Assembly: GCF_029504655.1 (NCBI RefSeq)
Contig: NZ_JAQFIL010000001.1
Coordinates: 873,001 to 937,000, forward strand
DNA from: Catalinimonas alkaloidigena
GTDB lineage: Bacteria > Bacteroidota > Bacteroidia > Cytophagales > Cyclobacteriaceae
Length of the DNA stretch: 64,000 nucleotides
Direction: 5' to 3'
Shown here piece after piece: positions 43,948-54,200 of this stretch. The notes beneath the pieces were generated by a model. It was not told the DNA's origin. It searched no databases and was given only the letters and a program-made list of their open reading frames with translations. Position numbers and translations under genes: made by a program. Each line of letters opens with the position of its first letter. The stretch's first letter is position 1.

Positions 43948-44568
43948 CTATTTACCCAAGCCAAATAAACTTAAAAATCTTCTTTTGTTTACCTTAAAAT
44001 AATATTCTATTTGATTAGGTTTTCGGTTGGCGTGGGGAAACGGAACATTTGGAACAGGCTTAACTAGAAAATCACAAAGTTTTCCCCAGCTATCGCCCTG
44101 ATCAATATACATGACCAACAGATCTTCCTTTCTGTCGGCAAAGTGATGTAGCACGTCTTCTTTATGTTTTAAATAACATTCAATGTATTCTTTTTCATGA
44201 TGGTGTGGCATCTCATAGCCATAGGTGATTTTTCTGATTTTTTTGGTGCCGGCACCTCTGTTGGCATGGTCATAAATGCTCTTGAACCACTTGTTTACAT
44301 CGGAGCGTAATGTCAGGACAAATTTACTTCCCGGATAGCGCCGGTCCAACTCTTTGTAAAGCAGGGGCCAGGGAAAATCCTCAAAACTGTCATACTGGTC
44401 TGCTACCTCAAAAATGGGCTGCAAATTGCCTTTATCGTATTCAAGAACAAGGTCAGCTCTGAAGTTCATATGGCGATAGCCCAGTACCTTTAATGCTCTG
44501 CCTAATGATGAAGTGCCCGTTTTACCTAAGCCAATGCCAAAAACTTTATTACTTGTATGATGCGCCAT
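43948..44568 (-). CDS. Sulfotransferase family protein (PAPS-dependent)
   Basis: A 206-residue soluble sulfotransferase. The 5'-phosphosulfate loop is FGIGLGKTGTSSLGRAL (near 10-26), and the 3'-phosphate contact is KFVLTLRSDVNKWFKSIYDH (near 83-102, with arginine and serine). The later PWPLLYKELDRRYPGSK and the histidine-rich PHHHEKEYIECYL segments fit the family found near cell-surface glycan genes. It would transfer sulfate from PAPS to a hydroxyl or amino group of a glycan or lipid. Its neighbours are a methyltransferase and two glycosyltransferases, which supports surface glycan decoration. I see no PAPS synthesis genes in the window. Confidence 0.82.
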   Translation of the reverse strand: MAHHTSNKVFGIGLGKTGTSSLGRALKVLGYRHMNFRADLVLEYDKGNLQPIFEVADQYDSFEDFPWPLLYKELDRRYPGSKFVLTLRSDVNKWFKSIYDHANRGAGTKKIRKITYGYEMPHHHEKEYIECYLKHKEDVLHHFADRKEDLLVMYIDQGDSWGKLCDFLVKPVPNVPFPHANRKPNQIEYYFKVNKRRFLSLFGLGK

Positions 44569-44682
44569 AAAGATGAATACTAAAAAAAAATTTCACTAAT
44601 CTGAGTAATGCAAAACTAACACTAAGAGTAATGTAGGGGAACCTTCTCAATTCAAGGTGCCGAATGAAACTTAGCTTCTGCA

Positions 44683-45450
44683 TTATTTATCCTTCCTGAA
44701 CTTTTCTCCCTGCTGTATCCGGTAAAGCTTAACATACCGGAGAAAAACAGTATAAGCCATAAGTTGCGCATAAATAAAGCCCTGCCTACCATCCAGAATA
44801 GCCAGTTGTATGATGTACTGTTTAAAAAATCTCCAGGCAGGCTTAAGCCAGAGGTGAAAAAGTGTTACTTTCTTGGTTTTGGGCAGCTTATCATATGCGC
44901 CCCAGGTAGAATACTGATCTACTTTGGAAAGAAAGTGATCAAACCCCTTATAAGTATTATGCAAAAGTTTGTACTTGAATATCCCTATGCTCCCCTCAGT
45001 GAGTATGCCGGCATGCACATGTTTATCCTGGTATTTTGACTTGTCTCTGAGGAAAAGTCGCACAACATTGTCAGAACGAAGTTCACCATGCTTCATCATA
45101 CGGCCCATAAACATATTTTTTCTCCAAATACGAAAAGCCGTATGCTGCGTACCTTTTTTTAGTGTTTTCTGAATTTCCTCTGCCAACTCGGGTGTTACTC
45201 TTTCATCCGCGTCTAAGAGAAATATCCAGGGATACTTGGCCTGGGGAATCGCCCAATTCTTCTGGGCAGCAGAGTTGACGTACTGATGCTGCAGTACAAA
45301 ATCAGTATGCTTCCGGGCAATTTCCACCGTGGCATCGGTACTGAAAGAGTCCACCACCATAATCTCATCTGCCCAGCTTACCGACTTGATGGCCTCTTCT
45401 ATATTATCTTCCTCATTAAAGGTAGGAATGATTGCGGTTACTTTATGCAT
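44683..45450 (-). CDS. Glycosyltransferase family 2 (WaaE/KdtX-like)
   Basis: A GT-A type glycosyltransferase of 255 residues, with TAIIPTFNEEDNIEEAIKSV (nucleotide-sugar binding, residues 5-24), WADEIMVVDSFSTD (near 26-39) and WIFLLDADERVTPELAEEI (DxD motif near 78-80). The sequence follows the LPS-core glucosyltransferase type (WaaE, KdtX). A C-terminal amphipathic or membrane-associated segment (LFHLWLKPAWRFFKQYIIQ) suits action at the inner face of the membrane. It follows the GT4 gene with a gap of 3 bases. Confidence 0.88.
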   Translation of the reverse strand: MHKVTAIIPTFNEEDNIEEAIKSVSWADEIMVVDSFSTDATVEIARKHTDFVLQHQYVNSAAQKNWAIPQAKYPWIFLLDADERVTPELAEEIQKTLKKGTQHTAFRIWRKNMFMGRMMKHGELRSDNVVRLFLRDKSKYQDKHVHAGILTEGSIGIFKYKLLHNTYKGFDHFLSKVDQYSTWGAYDKLPKTKKVTLFHLWLKPAWRFFKQYIIQLAILDGRQGFIYAQLMAYTVFLRYVKLYRIQQGEKFRKDK

Positions 45451-45453
45451 AGC

Positions 45454-46542
45454 TTAGTGTTCTTCCAAAATTTGCGTAAATAAATCTACGTGCCTGTCAA
45501 TGGTTCTTTCAATAGAGAACTTTTCCAGGGCCGTTTCCTTGCCGTATGCTCCCAGCTCCTTTCTTAGGCTTGCTGATTGCATCACTTGCTTAATTAGTGA
45601 CGCCAATTGCTGAATGTTCTCATTTTCAAACAAATAACCATTTTTTCCTTCTTCAATCAACTCCCGATTGCCCCCCAGATCGGTGGCAATCACCGGAACT
45701 TGCAAAGCCATGGCTTCTAATAGAGACTGGGAAAGCCCTTCAATGGTAGAAGGCAGCACTTTAATATCAAAGAGAGGATAATAATTAAGTACCTCATCAT
45801 TAGAAATGGCGCCAGCGAAATGCACCTCATGAGGAAGGGTATAGCCGGAGATAATTTCCTGAAATTCAGAAGAAGGCTCTATGCCGACAAAGATCACTTT
45901 TACCGTTTTGTCTAATAACGCGATGGCTTTAAGGATCTGCTTTTGTTCTTTCAGGCGGGCCACACAGCCAATCACAAAATCACCCTCTTGTATGTCATAT
46001 TTTTCTTTGAGAGCATTTACCTGCTGTGGATTTACCTTATCGTACTTTTCCCGCGGCGTACCATTGTAGATTACTTCTATATGCTCAGCGCTGATGCCAA
46101 TTTTTACCAGCGATGCTTTTACCCCCTCACTCACTGCAATGACCTTGTCGGTTCCTTTTTCATAGAACCAACTCTGCCCCAGAATGCCCATGCTTAGTGC
46201 CAGCTGCCTGCGGGTGTGTACCAGCTTAACCGGAAGTTTATAATACCAGCGGGCTAAAATGGTAGTGTAGCGGTCTTTGCTGGATTGCCCATCAATGATA
46301 TCTATTTTGTAATCCCGAACCATCTGCGCAATATGTTGGATGTTTCTGCGATCCAGCTTATGCCGGATTTGCATGGGGATGTGTACTACCTTAGAGCCTT
46401 TCAGTAGCGTTTTCATAAGCGAATCAGCAGGACAGGCCACGTATACCTTATGTCCTCTTTCACTGAGCCCCTTTGCCAGGTAAGTGGTAGAATAGGTAGA
46501 ACCCGCCATGCCGGCGTATTGTGAAGTGATCAGAATATTCAT
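45454..46542 (-). CDS. Glycosyltransferase family 4
   Basis: A GT-B fold retaining glycosyltransferase of 362 residues. The N-terminal domain opens MNILITSQYAGMAGSTYST and carries RGHKVYVACP; the C-terminal domain has VIGCVARLKEQKQI (near 193), the donor-phosphate region VLPSTIEGLSQSLLEAMALQVPVIATDLGG (EGLSQSLLEAMA core with the EX7E pattern) and ends with a FSIERTIDRHVDLF helix. I choose the ATG at 46542 over a GTG three codons earlier. Acceptor and donor are unknown; with the neighbouring GT2 it probably builds LPS core or another envelope glycan. Confidence 0.9.
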   Translation of the reverse strand: MNILITSQYAGMAGSTYSTTYLAKGLSERGHKVYVACPADSLMKTLLKGSKVVHIPMQIRHKLDRRNIQHIAQMVRDYKIDIIDGQSSKDRYTTILARWYYKLPVKLVHTRRQLALSMGILGQSWFYEKGTDKVIAVSEGVKASLVKIGISAEHIEVIYNGTPREKYDKVNPQQVNALKEKYDIQEGDFVIGCVARLKEQKQILKAIALLDKTVKVIFVGIEPSSEFQEIISGYTLPHEVHFAGAISNDEVLNYYPLFDIKVLPSTIEGLSQSLLEAMALQVPVIATDLGGNRELIEEGKNGYLFENENIQQLASLIKQVMQSASLRKELGAYGKETALEKFSIERTIDRHVDLFTQILEEH

Positions 46543-46591
46543 AAGCTGCACTAAGGTGCCGCAATATTAAAAAAAGCTGATCAAAACACCA

Positions 46592-48343
46592 TCAAGGTGC
46601 TACGGTGAGTATCCAGGATTGCTGAAAAGAAGCGTTTTGTTTAAGCCTTTCCAACTCCTTGATAACCTGATCTTTATCAGAGGACTGGTAGACATGCACG
46701 TAAAAGTATTTTTTCTCGCTATGGTAGCCAATTTCAGGGAAGAAACCTTGTTGAGTCAACTGACCCACCATCTTTTCTGCATTATCCTGGGTGGAGAATG
46801 TCCCGGCGATGATGTAAAAACCACCTTTCATGGCCAGAGAGTGAGCATCTTCTGCAGCTTGAGCTTCTTCAAAAGGAGAATTATTCCACGCTATTTCCTG
46901 CTTTTCCTCGACCTCTTCTTGCTCCTGAGTTTGGGCAGGAGTAGACAAAGCAGGCTTTGACTCAATAGCTTCAGGCCTGGCAGTATTTTTAGCGGGAGCT
47001 GAAGTATTCGTATGCTTGCCCAATTGAATTACGCCTTTATTTTCTGAAGTATTTTCAAAAGAATCAAATCGCAGGTCTTCGTAATTACTTTCTTGCTGCG
47101 GCTTCTCCCGGGCAGGAGTACTTGCTTCATCTGCTACCGAAGGAGTAAGTTCTTTTTGTTCAGTTTCATTAGCTCTTGAATGCTCTTCAATAATAATATG
47201 ATCATTGTGGTCTGCATTTTCTGACACCTCAGGCGTATCATTAACAGAAGGTTCGTTTTCAATGATGGTAATGCCGGAAGTCGGATTAACTTTCTTTCTG
47301 TCAGGTACTTCTTCTTTTTTCTTCTTTTTCCGCTTGCGCTGTGATTTCTCCTGACTTTTGGCATGTTTCTCCAAGAGGGCTTCGTCTGGAATATCATCAA
47401 TGGTATTTTGAGTAGAAAGTCGGGGCTTCCTTTTAAGTACTTCTTTCTTCTTGCCGATTACCAACCCTAACTGTAATTCATGTGTCCCCGCTCCATAGGC
47501 TGATATTTTACTTCCGCCAGTGCTGTAGGCATAGCTGAATTTTAGGTTTTTTACTTTAAAGCCAGCAGTTCCGCTGAACCCACTTTGCTGTTGGTAGCCG
47601 CCACCCGCCCAGAAAGAGTCATTAAAGTAGAATATACCTAATGCTTCTAGCTGGCTGGATTCCAGGCTAGAATAATGATATAATACTGTAGGCTCAAAGG
47701 CTGTAGTACCCTCCTCATTAAAGTTGAAGCGATAATGTGTACTGAAGATCATGCGGCTGAACTGATCAAAATTTATATCGCTGAAGCCATCAATCAACAT
47801 GGGAGGGGGAGTGAAAAGATGGGGTAAAGCTACACTCAGGTTGAATCCGCGGTTATGATATTTGAAGCCAAAACGACCATCCAGAAAAGTTTGGTTCGCC
47901 AGGGCTGCCTGCAATACGAGATCATCTCCGATGTCCATGCCGACCAGGTCATAAGTATGCATGCCTATACCTGCTGAGAAAGCTGTTTTGATGTAGTGCT
48001 CATGTTCGGAGGAAAGAGGAATCATATAAGCCAGTGAGAACTTCACCGCATTGTGCTTTAAGGCTCCGATGCGGTCATCCACGATATCAGCACCGATGAA
48101 AATGGGATTGGCATTGCCTAAGGGGGAATGAAAGCTGAGTTGGGAACTGACGGGTGCTCCCTCTACCCCATACCACTGCTGACGGTGAGTAAGGTAAAAA
48201 ACAGTATGCTTGTCATAACCGGCGTAAGCAGGATTGTAAAGATAGGGATTGTTATAGTAGTGAGCAAAATAAGGCATGCGCTGAGCCTCTGAGGTACAGA
48301 TACTGATGAGTAGAAATAAAAATATGATGACAGTCTTTCTCAT
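46592..48343 (-). CDS. PorP/SprF-family membrane protein fused to a SPOR domain
   Basis: A 583-residue envelope protein. The signal peptide is RKTVIIFLFLLISICTSEAQ. Residues 20 to about 300 are a PorP/SprF outer-membrane domain, opening with PYFAHYYNNPYLYNPAYAGY and LTHRQQWYGVEGAP, the classic family start. A long low-complexity linker follows (about 300-500), with a strongly basic run RKRKKKKKEEVPDRKK and Glu/Pro/Ser/Thr-rich parts. The last 75-80 residues are a SPOR domain (FYIIAGTFSTQDNAEKMVGQL and KKYFYVHVYQSSDKD in part), which binds peptidoglycan lacking stem peptides. PorP/SprF proteins act in type IX secretion and gliding; tethering one to peptidoglycan is inference. It is solitary and 40 bases after the GT4 gene stop on the same strand. 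Confidence 0.85.
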   Translation of the reverse strand: MRKTVIIFLFLLISICTSEAQRMPYFAHYYNNPYLYNPAYAGYDKHTVFYLTHRQQWYGVEGAPVSSQLSFHSPLGNANPIFIGADIVDDRIGALKHNAVKFSLAYMIPLSSEHEHYIKTAFSAGIGMHTYDLVGMDIGDDLVLQAALANQTFLDGRFGFKYHNRGFNLSVALPHLFTPPPMLIDGFSDINFDQFSRMIFSTHYRFNFNEEGTTAFEPTVLYHYSSLESSQLEALGIFYFNDSFWAGGGYQQQSGFSGTAGFKVKNLKFSYAYSTGGSKISAYGAGTHELQLGLVIGKKKEVLKRKPRLSTQNTIDDIPDEALLEKHAKSQEKSQRKRKKKKKEEVPDRKKVNPTSGITIIENEPSVNDTPEVSENADHNDHIIIEEHSRANETEQKELTPSVADEASTPAREKPQQESNYEDLRFDSFENTSENKGVIQLGKHTNTSAPAKNTARPEAIESKPALSTPAQTQEQEEVEEKQEIAWNNSPFEEAQAAEDAHSLAMKGGFYIIAGTFSTQDNAEKMVGQLTQQGFFPEIGYHSEKKYFYVHVYQSSDKDQVIKELERLKQNASFQQSWILTVAP

Positions 48344-48527
48344 TGGGGCTTCATCTCTGCATACTTTCTCAGAAACAAAACTAGCAAAGATCAACAAGCT
48401 AAAATTTTGACTTAAGCCATGAACTTACCAATGAATTATTCTGCCCTGAATTGAAGAAAAACAAAATCCAGGCATTTTTTCGTTACTCATTCCGAAAAGC
48501 TTAGTTTTGAGCAATCAAAAACCGCTT

Positions 48528-49790
48528 ATGGAACAAGTAGTAGAAGAAACTCCTTTTTTCACGAATGATGCAGTTGTTCTGGGGATTCTCTTTATAATTC
48601 TGGCATTGGTATTTCGTACATCGGCCAGTAGAAATCCTTTCTGGCAAAAGTTTTACACTTATGTCCCCTCAGTGTTGCTATGTTATTTTATTCCCGCTAT
48701 TCTTAATTCTTTAAATATCATTTCGGGAGAAGATTCCAGCCTGTATTTTGTGTCCTCCCGTTATTTACTGCCCGCCAGTTTGATACTGTTTACCCTGGGC
48801 ATTGACCTCAAGGCGATTTCCAGACTAGGTTTTAAGGCTGTGATCATGTTTTTTGCCGGTACGCTGGGCATTATCATTGGGGGGCCCCTGGCGATGATTA
48901 TTGTCTCCACATTTTCTCCTGAAACCCTCGGAGGTGCTGGGCCTGATGCTGTTTGGCGTGGCCTGGCTACCATCGCGGGAAGTTGGATAGGGGGGGGAGC
49001 CAACCAGACCGCCATGCTGGAAGTGTTTGGCGCGAGCACGGATCTTTTTTCAGCGGTGCTGGCAGTAGATATTATTGTGGCCAACCTGTGGCTGGCGGTA
49101 TTACTTTACGGGAGTGGGAGAGCGGACAAAATTGATAATTACTTCAAAGCTGATGCTTCCGCTATTCATTATGTAAAAAAACAGATAGAAGAATATGCAG
49201 CCAGCATCGCCAAAATCCCTACCACTGCCGATACCATGACGATTCTGGCGATTGCTTTCGGAATTACAGGCTTTTCGCACTTTGCTTCCGACCTTATCGC
49301 GCCATTTCTGGAAGCTAACTACCCTGCATTAAATAAATTCAGCCTGACTTCAGGCTTTTTCTGGATAGTGGTAATTGCCACTACCGCAGGTTTAATTCTC
49401 TCCTTTACCAAAGCCCGTAAACTGGAAGGAGCAGGTTCCTCGCGCTTTGCCACGATTTTTCTTTATGTGTTGATCGCCAGTATCGGGATGCAAATGGATA
49501 TTACAACGGTGGTGAGCAACCCTGGTTTATTCATGGTAGGAGGGATATGGATACTGGTACATATCAGCTTTTTGCTAATCGTCGCTAAATTAATCAAAGC
49601 CCCTTTCTTTTTTGTTGCTGTCGGTAGTCAGGCTAATGTAGGAGGAGCAGCCTCTGCTCCGGTGGTAGCTTCTGCTTTTAGTCCTTCTTTAGCACCGGTA
49701 GGTGTGTTGTTGGCCGTACTTGGCTATTTCGTAGGAACGTATGGTGCCTGGCTTTGCGGCATTTTAATGCAATTAGTTGCCGGTTCTTGA
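48528..49790 (+). CDS. DUF819 family integral membrane protein
   Basis: A polytopic inner-membrane protein of 420 residues with about eleven helices, matching DUF819 (E. coli YjcL-like in B. subtilis naming). Landmarks: SRYLLPASLILFTLGIDLKAI (near 84-104 by position after the start), SWIGGGANQTAMLEVFGAS (near 150) and GSQANVGGAASAPVVASAFSPSLAPVGVLLAVLGY near the C-terminus (GSQANVGGAASAPVVA core). The duplicated glycine-rich GGANQTA and GSQANVGG motifs suggest an inverted-repeat transporter. Substrate unknown. The start may be ATG 48528 or TTG 48507; neither has a clear ribosome binding site. Confidence 0.83.
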   Translation: MEQVVEETPFFTNDAVVLGILFIILALVFRTSASRNPFWQKFYTYVPSVLLCYFIPAILNSLNIISGEDSSLYFVSSRYLLPASLILFTLGIDLKAISRLGFKAVIMFFAGTLGIIIGGPLAMIIVSTFSPETLGGAGPDAVWRGLATIAGSWIGGGANQTAMLEVFGASTDLFSAVLAVDIIVANLWLAVLLYGSGRADKIDNYFKADASAIHYVKKQIEEYAASIAKIPTTADTMTILAIAFGITGFSHFASDLIAPFLEANYPALNKFSLTSGFFWIVVIATTAGLILSFTKARKLEGAGSSRFATIFLYVLIASIGMQMDITTVVSNPGLFMVGGIWILVHISFLLIVAKLIKAPFFFVAVGSQANVGGAASAPVVASAFSPSLAPVGVLLAVLGYFVGTYGAWLCGILMQLVAGS

Positions 49791-49814
49791 TGTTAGGATG
49801 AAAAGTATAAAGAA

Positions 49815-50072
49815 ATGAGCAAAGAAAAAGAGATACATCAGCAGTTTATTTTTGTGTGCAATGGAAAAGACTGCAAGAAAAATGGCTGCAAGGATATTCA
49901 AAAAGCAATCAAAAGCGAGCTGAAAAGAACTAAGAAGCAGAAAACTGTCAAACTGATTGGTACCAAATGTACTGGTAAATGCAAAAAGGCACCGGTAATC
50001 ATTGCCAAAGAACAATGGATGACAGCCATGGATGTGCCTAAAGCCCTGGAAGTAGTAAAATCAATGTTGTAG
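49815..50072 (+). CDS. Thioredoxin-like [2Fe-2S] ferredoxin-domain protein
   Basis: An 85-residue protein with the thioredoxin-like ferredoxin pattern: Cys15 and Cys20 (FVCNGKDCKKNGC), Cys25, and Cys52 and Cys56 (KCTGKCKKAP). The four cluster ligands are probably C15, C20, C52 and C56, with C25 extra. The protein is very lysine-rich. Members of this family serve as small electron carriers, but no partner enzyme is adjacent: DUF819 lies 24 bases upstream and holA 89 bases downstream on the same strand. Confidence 0.8.
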   Translation: MSKEKEIHQQFIFVCNGKDCKKNGCKDIQKAIKSELKRTKKQKTVKLIGTKCTGKCKKAPVIIAKEQWMTAMDVPKALEVVKSML

Positions 50073-50137
50073 TCAGCTTCGGTCAGCTAGCCAAGCTATT
50101 TGTAAAATTGTAGCTACACTCAAGTTTTGATACTGAA

Positions 50138-50145
50138 TATATTTG
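50138..50145 (+). promoter_or_regulatory. -7 element upstream of holA
   Basis: TATATTTG matches TAnnTTTG exactly, 16 bases before the ATG of holA. The nearest TTTG is too close (8 bases) and the next TTG too far (27), so the -33 part is not convincing. Confidence 0.4.
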
Positions 50146-50161
50146 TTAAAGCTTAACAGCA

Positions 50162-51193
50162 ATGCCCCATACGCCTGAATCTGTACTTAAATCATTACGT
50201 GAAAAGCAGTATGCTCCTCTTTATTTTCTGCAAGGTGAGGAACCTTACCATATTGACCTGATTGCCGACTACATTGAGGAAAATGTATTGGAAGAAAGTG
50301 AGCGAGGCTTTAATCAGATTATCATGTACGGCAAGGATGTGGACGTAAGTACCGTCCTTAATAATGCGAAGCGATACCCTATGATGTCGGAGCGGCAAGT
50401 GGTGATCGTACGTGAAGCTCAGGAGGTGCAGGATCTAAACGCCAAGGGTGGACAGCAGCAGATGGAGGCTTATGTAAAGAACCCTATGCCCTCTACTATT
50501 CTGGTTTTTTGTTATAAGTACAAAACCATTGATGGCAGAAAACCCCTGAGCAAATTGCTGGACAAATTCGGGGTGCTGGTAGAGTCTAAAAAGATGTACG
50601 ACAACCAGTTACCGGACTGGATTGCACAATACATAAAGCAGAAAGGTTTTCAGATAGATGATAAGGCTGTACAAATGCTGGCCGACTACATCGGTAACAA
50701 CCTGAAACGTCTGACTAACGAGATTGAAAAAGTGCTGATCAACTTCAGGCAGGGAGATGAGGAGGGTGAAATTACTCCGGCTGTTATCCAAAAGTATATT
50801 GGTATCAGCAAGGAGTATAATGTATTTGAACTCCAGAAAGCTTTGGCCGTACGTGATGTATTGAAGGCCAATCGTATTATTCAATATTTTGAAGCCAATC
50901 AAAAAGCTAATCCCATCATACCGGTAATAGCACTCCTGTTTACATTTTTTAGTAAGTTGTTATTGGTACATCAGTCTTCCGACAAGTCGGAAAGGGCGTT
51001 GGCAGGCGTGTTGAAAATTAATCCTTTTTTTGCTAAGGAATATAAAATAGCTGCTGTAAACTACCCTTTACCTAAAGTAATCGCTAACATTCATCACCTG
51101 CGCATGGCCGACCAGCATGCCAAAGGCATAGATAATAGTGCTGGAAATGATGCTCAGATTATGAAAGAACTGGTATTTCGTTTGATGCATTAA
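50162..51193 (+). CDS. holA: DNA polymerase III subunit delta
   Basis: The wrench subunit of the clamp loader, which opens the sliding clamp during replication. Visible features are the N-terminal PLYFLQGEEPYHIDLIADYI, MYGKDVDVSTVLNNAKRYPMMSERQVVIV (as RYPMMSERQVVIVRE, near 73-87), SDKSER linker region and a C-terminal helical collar (NPFFAKEYKIAA, MKELVFRLMH). Length 343 is normal and the Walker-like motif is absent, as expected for delta. The gene is followed by a TPR protein gene after 65 bases. Confidence 0.93.
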   Translation: MPHTPESVLKSLREKQYAPLYFLQGEEPYHIDLIADYIEENVLEESERGFNQIIMYGKDVDVSTVLNNAKRYPMMSERQVVIVREAQEVQDLNAKGGQQQMEAYVKNPMPSTILVFCYKYKTIDGRKPLSKLLDKFGVLVESKKMYDNQLPDWIAQYIKQKGFQIDDKAVQMLADYIGNNLKRLTNEIEKVLINFRQGDEEGEITPAVIQKYIGISKEYNVFELQKALAVRDVLKANRIIQYFEANQKANPIIPVIALLFTFFSKLLLVHQSSDKSERALAGVLKINPFFAKEYKIAAVNYPLPKVIANIHHLRMADQHAKGIDNSAGNDAQIMKELVFRLMH

Positions 51194-51258
51194 AATCCGG
51201 ACTAAAGAATTTTTGAGGTGTAAAACCGTTTAAGAAATATATTTATTATAGTATTCAT

Positions 51259-54200
51259 ATGCTCGTACAAGTGAAAAAGTTATCATTTCTATTTTTTGTT
51301 CTGCTGTTTACTTTTTCTGCTCAATTGCAGGCCCAGCAGTACCTTGCCGAAGTAGAGCCTATCTCTTCTTATCAAAAAGGATTGGACCTTTTGGATAAAC
51401 AAAAGTACAGTGCTGCCCGTGAAGCATTTGAAGAGTACCTTGAAGCAGACCAAAACAGTGAACGGGCTGTGGAGGCCGAATACTACATCGCTTATGCTGC
51501 CCTAAGGCTCTACAATGCTGATGGCGAAGCCAAACTGGCAGAGTTTGTCAAAGCCCATAGTAGTCATCCTAAAGCCATAAGAGCCAATTACGAGTTGGGT
51601 AATTTTTATTTCAAAGACGAAAATTACGATAAGGCGATCGCTTATTTTGAAAAAACAGATACGCAAAATCTCACCGCGGAAGAGAGAAATACACGAAACT
51701 TCAAGCTTGCTTATGCTTATTTTACGCAGCAAAACTTTTATGAAGCCAAACCTTATTTTGATCAGGTAAAAGCTTCAAGCAGTCCCTTTACCAGTGCAGC
51801 CAGTTACTATTCGGGCTATATCGCTTATCAGCAGAGCGACTTTGAGAAAGCTTTACGGGATCTGAGAAGAGCTGAGCAGGAAGAGTCATATGCTCAGGTG
51901 GTGCCCTACCTGATTGCAAATATTTATTATAAGCAGGGTGATTATGCCCAGCTTCAACGTTATGCTCAAGGCATTCTGGACGATGCAGGAACAAGCAGAA
52001 ACCAGATTAAGAACCTGCCTGATATTATGCTGCTGGCAGGAGAGGCTTACTTTATGCAGGGTGATTATGCCAAGGCAGAGCCTTTTTTGAGTGAATTCGC
52101 TACACTACGCCGTCCGGAAGCTCCCATGATGTACCGTCTGGCGTTTGCTCAGTACAAAACCGGAAAAGAGCAGCCCGCCATTGATAATTTTAAGCAAATC
52201 GCTTCTCGTAAAGACAGTATCGGTCAGTTCTCCTCATACTACCTCGGCTTGTTGTATGTAAAGCAGGGTAACGAAACTTTTGCGTCTACTGCTTTTGAAA
52301 ATGCCGCTGGCATGAGTTTTAGTCCTCAGATTAAAGAGGAAGCGATGTTTAAGCTAGCGAAAGTACAAGTAGCGCTGAATGAACATGGCAGGGCGGTTCA
52401 AACTTTGCAGAATTTCAAGCAGGTTTACCCGAATAGTGAGCATACCATAGAAGTAAATGACCTGCTAAGCGAAGCATACCTCAACACACAAAATTATGCG
52501 CAGGCCATTGAGTTTATTGAAAGCCTGCCTAACAAGACTTTGCAAGTCCGAAAGGCATATCAAAAAGTGAGCTTTTATGCCGGCACCCAGGCTTTTAATC
52601 AAGCCGCGTATTATGAATCTGTACAGCTGTTTGATAAATCTCTGCAATACCCTATTGACCGTGAGTTAGTAGCAGGGGCAAACTTCTGGAAAGGTGAAGC
52701 CTATTCGGTGGGTAAAAAATATGAAGAAGCAATCAATGCTTATGCTGCTGTATTTAGAGCCTTGGGTGATGAAAGACGCCTGGAAGGGGTGAGCGAGATG
52801 TATTTTCTTAAATCCCGCTATGGCATAGGCTATGCCTACTATAATACGAAGGAGTATGGCAAAGCAAAAGAGCATTTTGAGCGATATGTACAAATTATAG
52901 AGCAGAAATCTAATGGCAATCCTAATAGAAAGCTGAACTATGAGGATGCGCTCATCAGGTTAGCAGATACATATTATGTGACGAAAAGCTATGGTCAGGC
53001 CATCAATACTTATGATAAAGCGATTCGTCAGAATAACCCTGACATTAGTTATGCTTATTACCAGAAAGGCGTAATTCAGGGTATTCAAGGTAAAATGAAT
53101 GAGGCCCGTGCCAGCCTGGATGTGGTGGTTGACCGCTATCGTGACTCTCGCTACCGGGATGATGCGATTTTTCAGCAAGCGCAGCTTTATCTGGAAGAAG
53201 GTAACTATCAGCAGGCGATCAGTGGTTTTAGCAGATTATTGGAGTCCAACAGTCAAAGCAATCTGTTGCCTTATGCCTATTTGCGGAGGGCTTTGGCCTA
53301 TACCAACTTGCAGAAGTATGATCAGGCTTCGGCTGATTACAAACAGATTATCAAAAACTACACTAACCACACCACAGCTAATTCTGCACTTTTGGGATTG
53401 CAGGAAGTACAGTCGTTGGGTGGGGCTAGCGAAGACTTTTCCGAATATCTGGCGATTTACAAAGAAGCAAACCCTGAAGATAAAGAGTTGGGCAATATTG
53501 AATTTGAGTCGGCCAAAAATCTGTACTTCACCCAAAAGTATCAGCAGGCTGTTTCCAGTTTGCAGGCCTTTATCAATAACTATCCCGATAATGCTAATGT
53601 GGGAGAAGCAAAGTATTATATCGCTGAGTCCTACTACCGCTCCGACCAGATTGATAAAGCTTTAGAAGTTTATTATGACATTGCTGAAGAGGGTAGCTCT
53701 TCTCGTCTGAACCGCTCAGTGCAGCGAATTGCAGAACTGGAAGAAGGCCGAGAAAACTACAGAGATGCTATCCAGTATTATGGACAACTCGCAGCCATGG
53801 CACAGAATAAACGGGAGCAGTTTAACGCCTGGTCAGGCATGATGACTTCTTACTATGCATTAGGTCAGGAAAATGAAAGCTTACTTGATTCAGTTAACCA
53901 CTATGCCGAGCTGATTTTGGAGAAGGGAAATGTGTCCGCAGCGGCTGAAAATATGGCTATGCTCTATCAGGGTAAAGTAGCTTATGAAAAGAAAAATTAT
54001 GAGAAAGCCATTGACAGCTTCCTGAAAACGCTCAATACTGCCAAAGATGAGTATGGTGCTGAGGCACAATACTTAATGGCTTTGATTCAATATGATCAGG
54101 AAAATTATGCTGAGTCTATTGAGACACTTTATGACCTTAACAAGAATTTTTCATTATATGAGAACTGGCTGGGACTATCATTTCTGCTGATTGCTGAAAA

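Noticed and set aside
53099..53665. Second plus-strand reading frame of 188 codons inside the TPR gene
   Set aside because: Arg/Trp/Ser-rich composition from a shifted frame of the TPR repeats; the TPR frame is clearly the coding one.
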